From Mesostigma viride (Eukaryota; Streptophyta; Mesostigmatophyceae; Mesostigmatales; Mesostigmataceae): a stretch of DNA of 64,000 bases. Of this stretch, positions 40,413-50,938 are shown in pieces. The stretch covers positions 6,758,609 to 6,822,608 of the forward strand of contig RPFO01000213.1 in NCBI GenBank assembly GCA_009746045.1, given 5' to 3'. The notes beneath the pieces are model-generated. The model saw only the letters and a list, made by a program, of their open reading frames with translations, had not been told where the DNA came from and made no database searches. Position numbers and translations under genes: made by a program. Position 1 is the stretch's first letter. Each line of letters opens with the position of its first letter.

Positions 40413-43400
40413 CTACTCTGGCCCTCCCCCCTTGGAGGCCATGAGCCCACGAAGCAAAGGGTATTGCAGCTCAGCCTTCTCCTCCAGCTTGGTGAGAGCA
40501 TCTGCAGGGTTGTCCACGCCAGCCACATGTTCAATGTTAGCTAAGCAAGACATTTCCTTGAGCAACAAATAATCAAGGTCCCTGCTCCTGGCCAGCTGCC
40601 TGTGCACAAACTGCACCATGCCCATGCTGTCAGTTCTTACCAGTGTGTGCATCTGCAACCGACAGGAAGCCACTTGACATAGCTGGTAAAATAGCTCCCT
40701 CAAGTAAAGAGCAGTATGAAGCCCTTCACAGATTGCCCTGCACTCAGCAATGTCACTGCTGGGAGTTACCCTGTTTTGCAACCGACTGTACCAGCAGACC
40801 AGAGAGGACTGTTCCTGCACCAGGGATATTAATGCTGCTGCACGGCCCCTGACCTCTGTGACCTTCCTACTATCCATAGAACTGTCCACATAGAGCATCA
40901 TGTCAAAAGGCCTGTACAAATCCAAAGGACCCAGCATGAGAGGGGGAGACATGCGAACAGCCTCTACCACTCTCTCAGCACCCACCTCAACCAGTTGGGA
41001 ATCGGTCAACCGACTCAGTACCAACAGGTCAGGAGCACAAATGCTGGCCAGCCATGCCAACATACCTCGTATTGTTGCACATCTGGCCTGGGTGATGGGC
41101 TCCTGCAAGGCATCTATGATCTGCTGAGGATAATCCTTACCACCCTCCAGCTGGATGGACCATGTACCCTGCTGTTGGACCAAGGTCGCCTGCATTCCAC
41201 AAAACACCATGGGCTCATTCTCAACCATGTACTGGATCTTACCCAGTTCAAACCGTTTCTGGATCCTGGCCAGAGTCAACTCTTGCCAAGTGGGATGGCC
41301 CAGGAGATGCAGATCATCACCATGCAGGGAGGCAAACGCTGGCAGCCCCTCATAGCTACCCTGAAACAGACAAGGATCAACTGGAGAGACTGAGAGACCA
41401 CAGACAGACCTGAGGTACTTCTCCAAGCTCTTCCTCCAGATGATGGGACTCGATCTAAGGCCTTCCACGCCTTTGAGAATCCTCAAATACCTCGTCTTCA
41501 GCTCTGCCCTCCACACTGCAGGCACCTTAACAAAGAAAGGGGGTATTGTGCGCCAAGTATCCTGTGCTTCCTGCTGATCACCCTTAAGAAAAGCCCTCTT
41601 GAAATCTACCAACACAGAGCTATAGGGTATCCCCTTCTGCAGAAAAGACAAGTAAATGCACAACAAAATCCTCCATGTATCATGCAGCATCCCTGGTGTG
41701 TAAAGCTCCTCATCTGCTAACTGTCCAGTGCCATGGTACTCAGTCACAACTGGTCTGACATGTGGCACCTGCACGCCATCTACCTCCTTGAGCTTGAGGA
41801 CAAACATCAATCTGAGCAGCTGGTGATCCTCAGGGAGGACATCCACAGGCTCTGCACAGTTGGCAACTATCCACTCATGCCCAGAAGCAACAAAGCCAAG
41901 AGTCCATGCCTTAGCCATCTTGGGGCTTTGCATCATCTCCACTAGCTTGCGCCAAGGTACAGGACTCGTTCCTGGGATCTGGTACCTCTGCACACCCAAC
42001 TCACGTGGGTCAAACGTAGTAGGGAGGATCAGCAGGTCCCCAGCAATGGGCTCCTTTGTATCAGGACCCTCTGCCTCTAGACCCCTCACAGCCCTTACAG
42101 CCACACTAAGACCCTGGGAGTAGCGATATCTCTGCAAGGGAAGGCGGCCCTGCCCTTCTAATGCTAGCTCCTCAGAGGATATCCTCACCCCTGGTAAGCA
42201 CAAGAAGTTCTGACCTAGAATGGCAGGCCCCTGATACCCTTCAACCACACTGAACGTGGTGGGCACCCCCAGGATAGGCACACTCACTTCTCCCAAGATC
42301 TTCATGGACACATTCCCAGAGAAATCAGACACAGCTAGGCAGCTAGGGGATGACCACTGCAAGCCTGCAGCATCCTCTACCCTTAGAATGGACACCTGTG
42401 AGTTGGTATCCACTTCTAGTGCTGGTGCCCCACATGACCCCCATCCCGTGAGCTTAGATACCTTGGGATCACGCTTGCTGTTCTGCAGAGCTCGAATGAT
42501 GTCCGCCATAAGCAGCCCCCTGGACTGTGGTGCAGCCCTGGCCACCTCTGGCCTTGTGACAGACGTCTCAGCAGACTCCTGCTCACCCTCATCCATCCAG
42601 GACAGACCATAATCCAAGCATGGTGGGTTAGCATCTGCTGCCTGGCTCTCATCCTGCTCATCTCCCTCCAAGGGAGGATCAGGGCCGTCTTCAGGCCAGA
42701 TTGCAGTTGGCCTTCTCTCCTTGACGTGAGCCCAGGATAGCCTGTACACGTGCTTGGGATTACTCTCCAAAGCCACCAGACAAGAATGGTTAGCTTCCTC
42801 AACATGGGTTACCTGCCCATCTTGCCACTTGCCACGCTTGCCTGGTAATGACGGTTCCTTCCACATCCTGACCCTCAGTCCCACCTGGGGCCTCAGCATT
42901 TTCCAACCCTTGTCCTTACGCCTCAATCTGGAAAACACCCTGTCTGCCTTCTTCAGGCAGGCTGCCACCACGTCCTGTGATAGCATACCAAACTGCAATG
43001 CCAGGGGAGAGACTGCCACACCATCATAGTAATAGGTTACCCTGTGGTTAAGCTGCTCCTCAATCCCCTTACACCAAGCTGCTTTCTGAGCAGCTGCACT
43101 GCAGGCCTCTAGCAAAGGCTCCTTGCCAATCTTCCAAGCAAACATCTCTGCCTGCTTAGAGTGACCAAAGATATGGTGTAGTGTGTTTCCAGCCTGAGCA
43201 TAGCTCAACCCCCTGTCAGCCTGGCTGCACAGAGAGGAACGTGACAAAGACTGTGTGCTTGGGATAGCACGACCCACCTGCTGTTCTCTTGCTCCAGGGA
43301 CCTCCTCCAAGGTAGCTCGGCTCCCAGAGCCAGCCCCGGTTCCCACAGAAGCTGCAGGTCCTTCCAGTCTGGCGGCTTGACTCCCAGAGTCAACCCCAAC

Positions 43401-43586
43401 AACTGGAGACCCTGCACCTGCCACAGGCACAGGGAATTCCACTGCTGCAGCAGCGTTATTGCAATCATTGAGTGGAAGCACCTCATCATTCCCAACCCCT
43501 TGCTGCTGTACAAGAGGGACACCCCCATTACTATGTACAACTGTTCGTCCCACTAGGGGTGATTGACTATTTACAGGGGACAACAT
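40413..43586 (-). CDS. pol: E3 pol: partial integrase, protease-like, RT, RNase H
   Basis: 1057 codons, intact. First ATG is at 43586, two sense codons after the gag TGA (CCA TGA CTT GAG ATG). Residues ~136-142 hold the integrase zinc-binding HHIFGH, but the residues equivalent to E4 162-296, including all three DDE positions, are missing in frame (junction ~168-171, AAWCKGIEEQLNHR). The integrase C-terminal region is at ~226-292 (RRKDKGWKMLRP, MWKEPSLPGKRGKW). Protease-like: DTNSQVSI at 393 and ILGQNFL at 456. RT: DFKRAFLKG at 661, HGDD at 755-758. RNase H: D901, E948, D986, HVAGVDNPADALTKL at 1020. It can make cDNA in principle but cannot integrate it. Confidence 0.92.
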   Translation of the reverse strand: MLSPVNSQSPLVGRTVVHSNGGVPLVQQQGVGNDEVLPLNDCNNAAAAVEFPVPVAGAGSPVVGVDSGSQAARLEGPAASVGTGAGSGSRATLEEVPGAREQQVGRAIPSTQSLSRSSLCSQADRGLSYAQAGNTLHHIFGHSKQAEMFAWKIGKEPLLEACSAAAQKAAWCKGIEEQLNHRVTYYYDGVAVSPLALQFGMLSQDVVAACLKKADRVFSRLRRKDKGWKMLRPQVGLRVRMWKEPSLPGKRGKWQDGQVTHVEEANHSCLVALESNPKHVYRLSWAHVKERRPTAIWPEDGPDPPLEGDEQDESQAADANPPCLDYGLSWMDEGEQESAETSVTRPEVARAAPQSRGLLMADIIRALQNSKRDPKVSKLTGWGSCGAPALEVDTNSQVSILRVEDAAGLQWSSPSCLAVSDFSGNVSMKILGEVSVPILGVPTTFSVVEGYQGPAILGQNFLCLPGVRISSEELALEGQGRLPLQRYRYSQGLSVAVRAVRGLEAEGPDTKEPIAGDLLILPTTFDPRELGVQRYQIPGTSPVPWRKLVEMMQSPKMAKAWTLGFVASGHEWIVANCAEPVDVLPEDHQLLRLMFVLKLKEVDGVQVPHVRPVVTEYHGTGQLADEELYTPGMLHDTWRILLCIYLSFLQKGIPYSSVLVDFKRAFLKGDQQEAQDTWRTIPPFFVKVPAVWRAELKTRYLRILKGVEGLRSSPIIWRKSLEKYLRSVCGLSVSPVDPCLFQGSYEGLPAFASLHGDDLHLLGHPTWQELTLARIQKRFELGKIQYMVENEPMVFCGMQATLVQQQGTWSIQLEGGKDYPQQIIDALQEPITQARCATIRGMLAWLASICAPDLLVLSRLTDSQLVEVGAERVVEAVRMSPPLMLGPLDLYRPFDMMLYVDSSMDSRKVTEVRGRAAALISLVQEQSSLVCWYSRLQNRVTPSSDIAECRAICEGLHTALYLRELFYQLCQVASCRLQMHTLVRTDSMGMVQFVHRQLARSRDLDYLLLKEMSCLANIEHVAGVDNPADALTKLEEKAELQYPLLRGLMASKGGGPE

Positions 43587-43592
43587 CTCAAG

Positions 43593-44942
43593 TCATGGCT
43601 TACCCACCTGGCCAGAGCCTGCTCCAGCAGACTTGGCCTGGTCTGGGCAGTCACGTCGCCAATGACCCGTCCTGCCACATCCAAAGCACTTGTCATCCTT
43701 CCCAGCAGCAGCCTTCTTCAGGCCACCCTGGTTCTGGCTGCTCTGACTGGCCTGGGTGCCCTGGCCCTGGCTCTTGCCTTGCCCTTGGCCACCCTTGTTC
43801 TGCTGACCACCCTGGTGACCACCAGCCTGCTGCTGACCCTTGCCTTTGGATCCCTGCTGCTGGCCCTTGCCACCCTGGTTACCATTCTGCCTGCGCCTGT
43901 TAGCCCTCTGACGCCTACTAGGTCTGGTTTCTCCCTGAGCACCCTGCCCAGGGGCGTCACCATGGACCTGATGAGCGGAGGCTGAAGGGGCACCAGTCAC
44001 CTGGATTGCCTTACAAGCAGCATTGTCAGATGGACGGATATTGAAAATAACCTTTTGCAAGGCTGGCCACGTCCCATCTGTCTGATCAGCAAACATCCTA
44101 GCTGCATTTCTCCCATCCACACTCAGCCCCATGCGATCCAGGAAGTAATCTGCCACTGCTCTATCAGTCAGATTGAAGCCATGCTTGGCCCCCTTCTCCC
44201 TGATGCGTGTGAGCCGCTGCAGCTCCTCAGCTATTGTGCCCTTGATCTCAAAGGTATCATAGCTGAGCTTATAGTGATTAGTGAGGTTGAGTACCTTATC
44301 AGAAAACTCCTGACGTAGGCCCTCTAGGAACTGAGACCAAGTCAGCTTGTCCTTGACAGCCTGCCTAGCCTTGTCCCTCACCCTCTCACTTGAATCCCTA
44401 TTAGTCGTGGATGTGTGGAATACCTGCACAAGGTTGACAGTGGGATCTACAGAGCATGAAACTAGCTCCATATCCTCCAACCACTTGTCTAGCTCTTCCT
44501 GTCCCACAGGAGGCTTGAGAGGCTTCTGGCCATTCATCACAGCCACAGCACTCATATGAGGTCTAGTTCCAGGCAAAGCACGAGGGTCACTGCCAATGAC
44601 AGCAGCTCCTACTGGTGCTAATGGCGCAGGAACATGAGCTGCAGGAACACCAGACGGAGGCACACATGGTCTCTTACCAGGTGCTTGCCGTTCAGCATCA
44701 TTCTGGCCCTCCCCCGTCAGCACCACGCCGTCGGTTGGCCACCCTGCACGCTCCTCCCCTTGTGCCACCTCTTTCCTCTTCCGGTTGGACGCCCTCCTGC
44801 CATTGACGCCCTCTGCCGTTGGGATTGCCTGTCCCTCTGGCACGACGTTGGCGGGGCTTCCCGTGTCTGCCCTTGCCTCACCCCCGCCATCCCCCGCTCC
44901 CGCCCCGCTCCCGCTGCCGCCCCCGCGCGTGTTACGAAGCAT
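43593..44942 (-). CDS. gag: E3 gag
   Basis: ATG at 44942 (MLRNTRGGGS), ~449 codons. N-terminal Gly/Ala-rich and basic region with a KRKRKE-like patch, a helical capsid-like middle (WLEDMELVSC, FLEGLRQEFSDKVLNLTNHY, FADQTDGTWPALQKVIF), a Gln/Gly/Lys-rich low-complexity region, and a zinc knuckle CFGCGRTGHWRRDC (CX2CX4HX4C) near the end. It terminates at TGA 43595-43593, in frame with pol. Structural particle protein that binds genomic RNA. Confidence 0.88.
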   Translation of the reverse strand: MLRNTRGGGSGSGAGAGDGGGEARADTGSPANVVPEGQAIPTAEGVNGRRASNRKRKEVAQGEERAGWPTDGVVLTGEGQNDAERQAPGKRPCVPPSGVPAAHVPAPLAPVGAAVIGSDPRALPGTRPHMSAVAVMNGQKPLKPPVGQEELDKWLEDMELVSCSVDPTVNLVQVFHTSTTNRDSSERVRDKARQAVKDKLTWSQFLEGLRQEFSDKVLNLTNHYKLSYDTFEIKGTIAEELQRLTRIREKGAKHGFNLTDRAVADYFLDRMGLSVDGRNAARMFADQTDGTWPALQKVIFNIRPSDNAACKAIQVTGAPSASAHQVHGDAPGQGAQGETRPSRRQRANRRRQNGNQGGKGQQQGSKGKGQQQAGGHQGGQQNKGGQGQGKSQGQGTQASQSSQNQGGLKKAAAGKDDKCFGCGRTGHWRRDCPDQAKSAGAGSGQVGKP

Positions 44943-44996
44943 TATAGAATACCACAGAAAACACACGCAGATATGGCCGCTGGAACCCACTCAGGC

Positions 44997-45833
44997 TCAC
45001 GCACTTACTCCAGACGAGGCCGCCTCCTGGCTTGCACTCGCCTGCCCCTCCTCACGGTCTGGACGCTGCTCAACACCCTCAGCAACCGATGTGGCTGCTG
45101 CTGCCTCTGCGACAATCTGGAGGTCTGGGTTAAACTCTCCCAGCACGCAGGTCACAGGTCGCCCGTCTTCCTTGCGTTCGACTGGATGTTGTGTCTCGCC
45201 TGGGTTGCGATGCCAAGCAAGATTGCGCAACCACCGCTTACCGCCGCCGACCAGCTCGTTCTGCTCGCCTCGGCCGTAACGGTCGTACTCGTGAGTCGCC
45301 TCACGAGGTATATGCAGATCAGCTCTCTGCCTTGCCTCGTAGGTCTCGGTAGTGCCGTCGCCCTCGTTTATCTGCTGGGCTGAGCGCTTGACGGAGCCCT
45401 CTGGCTTGTCAGTCCACTCAAAATGGACGTCTTCAGGCGTCTTCTCGACCCCTGCGACAATCTCCACCTCCGGACCCCACGCAGTGGTGGTTTCCGGCCT
45501 CGGTGTATCAAGCCTTGAGTATACCCCGAAAGGCTGCGTGGTAATATAAAACCTGTCTGCGTACCCTCTCGACTCTTGCAAAAGGACAGCAACAAGATTC
45601 TCAATGGTTTGGGCAAACACCTCTGCCGTGCTCCAAGGATTTACCGTCTCCCGAGCACGCGCGTTCCGGATGATGTCGGCGTCTGGTACCCCCTCTCCTA
45701 GCACTGCTGTCGCCACCCAGTGGTTAAACAGTCGGGTGCTGCCGAGCGCTGTTGCCACAATCTGGCTAAGCGCCTCCCTGGCTAGGTCGAGACCGGCAAG
45801 TGATATGGGCGCCCTGATAAGCGACCTCCACAC
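44997..45833 (-). CDS. E3 upstream ORF B, unknown function
   Basis: Open for ~279 codons with no convincing ATG; it starts in frame after the ORF A TAG. Begins VWRSLIRAPISLAGLDLAREAL, loosely like VWRAIQAATASFRG in the E1/E2 gag N-terminal region, then a mixed alpha/beta-looking stretch, then a charged Glu/Gln/Arg-rich tail. It ends in two nearby in-frame TGA codons before gag. Not recognised as a known domain; it may be the N-terminal part of gag expressed by stop readthrough. Confidence 0.5.
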   Translation of the reverse strand: MWRSLIRAPISLAGLDLAREALSQIVATALGSTRLFNHWVATAVLGEGVPDADIIRNARARETVNPWSTAEVFAQTIENLVAVLLQESRGYADRFYITTQPFGVYSRLDTPRPETTTAWGPEVEIVAGVEKTPEDVHFEWTDKPEGSVKRSAQQINEGDGTTETYEARQRADLHIPREATHEYDRYGRGEQNELVGGGKRWLRNLAWHRNPGETQHPVERKEDGRPVTCVLGEFNPDLQIVAEAAAATSVAEGVEQRPDREEGQASASQEAASSGVSA

Positions 45834-45848
45834 GATTAGCAGTTTCAG

Positions 45849-46130
45849 CTAGCGCGTCCGTAGGCGCACCAACTCTTCCACCGCCACTCGCCCCGTCTCA
45901 CCTGGAGAAATCACGACGCGAGCCCGTTGAATAATCGGGTCCGCCGCCGCTGGCCTGTTGCCTCCCCCACTCACCGCCACCCACCCCTCTTCTGCCAAGT
46001 GCCTCGCTACGTAGGCCGCTTGCACGAATGTTGGAGCGTTTGCTTGGTTACGGTAGGGGAAAAACGCTTGCGCGTCTCTCTGCTCGTTCGCCTCACCAGC
46101 ACCGTGGCTGCTTGACGATGAACCAGACAT
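45849..46130 (-). CDS. E3 upstream ORF A, unknown function
   Basis: ATG at 46130, 24 bases inside the 5' LTR. 93 codons, beginning MSGSSSSSHGAGEANEQRD, with FVQAAYVARHLAEEGWVAV in the middle. Ends TAG, in frame with ORF B. No family recognised. Confidence 0.5.
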   Translation of the reverse strand: MSGSSSSSHGAGEANEQRDAQAFFPYRNQANAPTFVQAAYVARHLAEEGWVAVSGGGNRPAAADPIIQRARVVISPGETGRVAVEELVRLRTR

Positions 46131-46153
46131 GAAAGCGTGGAAGCAATAGTACG

Positions 46154-46807
46154 ATTTGCGCAGCAACTCGTCAGCAGAGCTTGTGAGCTCCTGGTCCTTG
46201 CCGGCTGGAATGACCCTAGGCTGCTGGCTAGCAACCTTTATCCTCACACCAGGCCTACGACCCTCGATAGGCTCGCCACTCGTCGTGACGACCAAGGTTC
46301 GTGTGTGAAGACGCTCGTTGCCTCGTTGAGCCTCGAGCTATATGCAACCTCGTTCCATCCTTGTTCCTCGGTCATGAGCAACGCTGGGCAACGCTACATT
46401 GCCAGAGCCTCGTATCGCTGCCCTGCATCCTCGTTGCAGGCAGCATACAGGAATCTCTGGCTATCCTGTGTCTAGGACAGCTCAGGACCTGCCACAGTCC
46501 TGCAAGGACTTACATCCTTGCAGACCTGCTGGCTGTTTACTGGCTTCTACTAGCCACAGTACCGTTGAGCCCTCAGTACACTGTGTCCCAGTCACGTGAG
46601 AGTACAGGCTAAGCCTGTGCAGGCACGGCCTGCCACGTGTCCTGTCCACTATGCCCTGAGTGTGCCCCGCCCTCGCCCACCGGTCGGCAGTACTTCGGGA
46701 CTTGATAACTTTCTAGTCCCTTGTCTGTTCTAGGCGGTTGACACGGCGTTGGAAAGGTCTCCTCAACCTGCATCCATCTAGCACATTGGTGCCCCAATAT
46801 GCTAACT
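46154..46807 (-). repeat. E3 5' LTR (654 bp)
   Basis: Minus-strand start agttagcatattggggcacc, end gctgcgcaaat. Outer flank AACGG. Confidence 0.93.
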
Positions 46808-47457
46808 AACGGTACACCATCTCACTCCTCAAGGTAACTTGCGTACCTCACCTCCTTCCCCTACTACTGGTGGTCGTCGTCGTCCCTCTATTACCCCACC
46901 TACCTATATGAACAACGTGTCAGATTTAGTGATGACCCCTCCTTTACTCTGAACCAGGTCCCTGCCCCTCCTGCAACCTTGGCTCAACCCTCAATAAGGT
47001 CCTCACTCCCTGACAATGCTTCTAGGCCTCCTCCTCACCCTGTGCCTTCCAACCCTGCTTATAACACGGGTCGTACCTCTGCCCCTGTCGGCCCTTCTGG
47101 TCGCCCTAGTGCAGTTCCATTTTATCCTCCTGCTTCTTGGTCCTACCCTGACACGGCCTACGAGGCTGCCCAGGTCCCTACTCGTGTAGCAGAGTTAGAA
47201 GTTAATAGTGATTTCAGCACCATGCCTCTAGATGACAGAAATTATGATCATTTTGCCTACTCCTCCCTTCGTGAACAATATACTGTTCCCTTCTCGATCC
47301 TATGGGCACCATCCTGAAACGGTGGCCCCTTCTAGACCCCTATCCAAAACCTTTCCTCTTCCTTCTTTCTATCCCTCTTATGTAGCAGTTGAAGACAGTG
47401 GTCCTATGGGTAAATCTGATCCTTCCCTTCCTCCTAATGTCCAAAAGCCTGCAAAAA
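46808..47457 (+). pseudogene. gag: Gypsy gag, Pro-rich continuation
   Basis: Continues the gag frame from 38823, stops at a TGA near 46949, and continues in other frames (46979-47317, then 47232 onward) with Pro/Ser-rich sequence and SSLREQYTVPF. Frameshifted. Interrupted at 47458. Confidence 0.6.
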
Positions 47458-49017
47458 GTCCTAAATTTAGGACGCTGGGGAATGCGTATTTAATCATGTA
47501 AACAATAATATTTGACCCTGGCATTTGTGCCACTGAGAAATAATATAGTTTTTAAATTTCTATCAAAGACCTAGGTTCAAATAACGACGTTTAGTACCAA
47601 AACTGGCCCTGCCCCATGGCAGACCTCGAACGAAAAAAATGGCCCAAAATTGAAACTAGGACTTTTTAGGACCACCATGTATAAGGTTGTATGGTTGCTG
47701 AGGTTGCCTGGCTTGAACATGACCCACCCCTTGCGTCAAACTCTCTCTAAGCATATACCATAGCTTGTTTAATGTCACGGGCATGCTGGCCACCATCCAG
47801 GAAGGAGAGGACACCACATTTGTATGGCAACTTACACAGGATAGCAGCCAGATGAAGTTGTTAAAGGGCACTATCCAACATGCCACACTTTGCATGCATT
47901 CTAGGGGGGGGGGAGAGCTGTAAAAGCATCACATATAAGCAGCACAAGAACAGCTAGAACAACTGCAAGCAATGGGCCCATGGCTGATAATGAACGCAAC
48001 CGTAACATTGCTGGGAAGCATGCGTAACTTAGCAGCAGCGAACAAGGAAGATTGCGACGATAGAAGGTACATGCCGTAAACCAACTACGTAAGCCATGTA
48101 CATGCACAGAAACTGTCCTGTCTTTCAGGCATAGCCGGCTGACACTTACTGCTACGACTACGCTACCCCTTACACCTAACCACAGAGAGAACCCGGCACA
48201 CACCTGCTTGTTACGTCGCCACGTCCAGGTGGATGCATTAAGAATCGCGGATATCCGCAGCCAGCCAGCTTACCGGCACAAGAACGCAGCTAAACTTACA
48301 AAATGGTTCGAAAGTAACGTAAGACACGCCGGAGCATTGTTCTAGGCCCAAGAGATATCGAAAGACAAGTCCTGTCACGTGCGCTCGCTACCCAGCCTTG
48401 ACGTTCTGTAAAATGGTCGACAGTAAACTTCGGGCAAGAACACCCAGGCCCGGGCGCTCCCTTGTCAGATATACCGTTTCCAAACTCTATACTACGATTA
48501 AAATCAAGCGCAAAAACTGCCTGGCCTGGTGCGGGCAACGTTTCCTCACGCACTGACATGTTTGTGCTCAAAATGGACCGTCCGGGCGCAGGCGATCTGT
48601 GACCTACTCATGTTGAGCAGCCGTGCTACACATGCAAACGCAAATAATTTCGTAACCAAATTCAGACCCTTTGAGCATAAGTACCAAGCTTTCGTTCTTG
48701 CTACTGGGCGCCCAAAACGATAAGCTCACGTGAAAATGCCACCCATATTTGTCAGGTCGCCATATCCGCCGCACATCATTCCCGCACCCACTTTTTTGGC
48801 CCAAAATCTCTGTATTTTTGGTCGAGGTACGTACATTCCCGCGCATCTACCCGGTACCCGGTACGGAATCCGGGTACGATGTACCGGTATCACGGGTAGA
48901 GTACATCTTGGAGGTCACGGTCCACTAGGGGTATGGACCATATAGTGACCCCCCCTGCCCGGTACCTCGGTTATAGTGACCTTAGGACTTTTTAGGACCA
49001 AGTCCTAAACTTAGGAC
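47458..49017. mobile_element. 1.56-kb element bounded by palindromic 16-mers, in gypsy gag
   Basis: Begins with the perfect palindrome gtcctaaatttaggac (47458-47473) and ends with the near-palindrome gtcctaaacttaggac (49002-49017). A related aggactttttaggacca occurs inside both ends (near 47657 and 48985). Gypsy gag resumes afterward (ALPLFANLPKLDVKST). No domain-bearing ORF inside; a ggtacc-rich palindromic tract lies at 48850-48895. Probably a non-autonomous DNA element. No clear TSD found. Confidence 0.5.
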
Positions 49018-50018
49018 GGCCGGCTGATTAACAGTGCTCTTCCCCTCTTTGCTAACCTTCCCAAGTTGGATGTCAAGTCTACCCCTCAACAGTTTTTCAC
49101 TTTCATTATGTTGCTTACCCAGAACACAGAGTCGTGGCAAAATCATAATAGATGGCGTCTCCCTGATGCTGTATTAGTCCCTCACTATCTTACTACCTGT
49201 ATTACCCCTGAGCTTGCTAACCTCATTCAGTGTGAATCCTTGGCCTCTCATGCCTACCCCAACTCAGTAGCAGAATTGTTTAAGCGGTTAGAGAGCCATT
49301 TAGTTCCCCCTGATGCAGATTGGCAGGATAGATTAGCCTTTGGTACTTTGCAGCAAGGTACTAAACCGTTTAAGGAGTATATGAAAGAATTTGATGCGCA
49401 GATGGTACGAATTAGGGATTTGTCAGGCGCAGAAGTACGTGCTCGTTTCCTTCAAGGCCTCAGTAGACCTTTATTACGTGAGGTAAAGCGCCAGTTCTCT
49501 GCCTACCGTTTTACTGATCTACCCCTCAAGCATGTACGACAGCATCTCTTAAGAGTAGCAGATTTCTTCACCACCCCTTCTCTTCCTACCCGTTCCCGCA
49601 TTAATAACATTAGCCTTACCCCTGAGGAGGAGAACTCCTATGTAGAAGAATTAGATATTTGTGTTACCGACCTTTCGGCTCTGGATGTCTCTCATATTAC
49701 ATGCTATCATTGTAAGGAAGTAGGTCATCTTAAACGTGAGTGCCCCAAGTTCCTTTCGGGTGCTCCCCCTCATCCCGATGCTCGCCCTCCTCGTACCCCT
49801 CAGCGTGCTCCTATTCGTCCCACTCCAGGACGCATTCCCTCAGCTACCCCTACTATAGTAGGCTGAATGCTGTGCAGACAGGACCCTCAGGTTTTCCCTA
49901 TGATAATCAGGCTCCTGCACCCTCTTCGCTCCCTCGTGACCCTCCAGCAGTGGCTTTTTCGCCAGGGTCTTCTTCGGGGTTAGTCCCTATGGATGTGGGG
50001 GGGGAGGGGGAACAGTAG
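49018..50018 (+). pseudogene. gag: Gypsy gag, capsid and zinc knuckle
   Basis: Main frame 49066-49866. A retrotransposon capsid region with WRLPDAVLVPHYLTTCI, FKRLESHLVPPDADWQDRLA, FGTLQQGTKPFKEYMKEFD and RARFLQGLSRPLLREVKRQF, typical of Retrotrans_gag/Ty3 capsids. Zinc knuckle CYHCKEVGHLKREC (CX2CX4HX4C) at ~residue 214, then a Pro/Arg-rich tail. Frame shifts at ~49860 into MDVGGEGEQ at 50018. Confidence 0.8.
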
Positions 50019-50143
50019 GCCTGTCAGCCGGGGGTAACCTGGACAGGTCCTTAGATAGTACCCCAGATAATAGTTTTTGCCTGCCTGTTTTCATAACTTC
50101 TGTAGGAGCTGAATCATCCCTACCCTTACATGTTCGTCCTCTT

Positions 50144-50938
50144 ATGTTTTTGAATGGTGGCTTAACCGTCCCTCACACTGTTGTAGACCCCTTCTTGCAT
50201 GCTGATGAACTTTTGAATGTCTCTGTGTTAGTGGATAGCGGTGCGGCTAGCTCCTTTGTGAGCGAGGCCCTAGTTAGGCGTTTAGTAGGACTAGTCCCTA
50301 TCCCTCACACCAAACCTGTCACGGTCCATTACGCTGACGGTCGCACCAGTCATTCCCCGGGTACGGTATCCCTTCCCCTGGTCATACAAGGACGTACTGT
50401 CAACCTTACGGCCACTATAGGTCCTATCACTACCGCTGATGTATTACTAGGATTAGATTGGCACCAGGGTAATAAGATTACTATTAATTATGATACTATG
50501 GTCATCTGGTTTCCAGATAGTTCTTACTGGGTACCGGAACGCCATTATAGAGTAGAAAATTTATCCTTGGTAGATATTACTCCTCCTACACCTGTTGATC
50601 CTCCTGTAAGACCTATACCTGAAGTATTAGTGTCCAATGATGAATTGCGATCTGAACTAAAGGAATATGGATATTTATTATGTATGTTCCTTCAGTTAGA
50701 AGTACAGGAGATACCTATCCCTAATAATAGTGTGGATATAGATGTGAACACAGTAGATACCATAGGGGTGGGATTTACTGAAAACGAAATAGTAAGATAC
50801 ATGGCTGTGATAGATTCCTCCAAAGTTTTTGAAGAAAAGACTCCTTCTTATCCTCCTCCTCGTTCTGTTTTACACCGTGTAGTTATTAAGGACGGTGCAG
50901 TTCCTACGCACTCTCCGATGTACCGAATGGGCCCTTAG
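50144..50938 (+). pseudogene. pol: Gypsy protease and start of RT
   Basis: Retropepsin: VLVDSGAASSFVSE (canonical DSG, unlike E1-E4), VTVHYADGRT, VLLGLDWH. A linker follows, then the RT leader VFEEKTPSYPPPRSVLHRVVIKDGAVP and MYRMGP, where TAG at 50936-50938 replaces a sense codon. The next frame (50939 onward, ELKELKQILVSLLEAGLIEPSNSPY) continues in phase with it. Confidence 0.85.

Larger units (their letters stand above)
38824..46807 (-). mobile_element. E3: recent copia-related LTR retrotransposon lacking the integrase core
   Basis: 7984 bp on the minus strand, 654-bp LTRs at 46154-46807 (5') and 38824-39477 (3'), TSD AACGG (38819-38823 and 46808-46812). I see two differences between the LTRs. 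Ends are AGTT...AAAT. Four ORFs (46130-45849, 45833-44997, 44942-43593, 43586-40413) lie in one frame separated only by stop codons. Purine tract aagaaagggttgg precedes the 3' LTR. Sequence just inside the 5' LTR is cgtactattgcttcc, not TGG-type. Confidence 0.93.

Noticed and set aside
40643-45852. Plus-strand ORFs of 60-250 codons across E3
   Set aside because: Shadows of the long minus-strand gag and pol frames, which carry recognisable domains.
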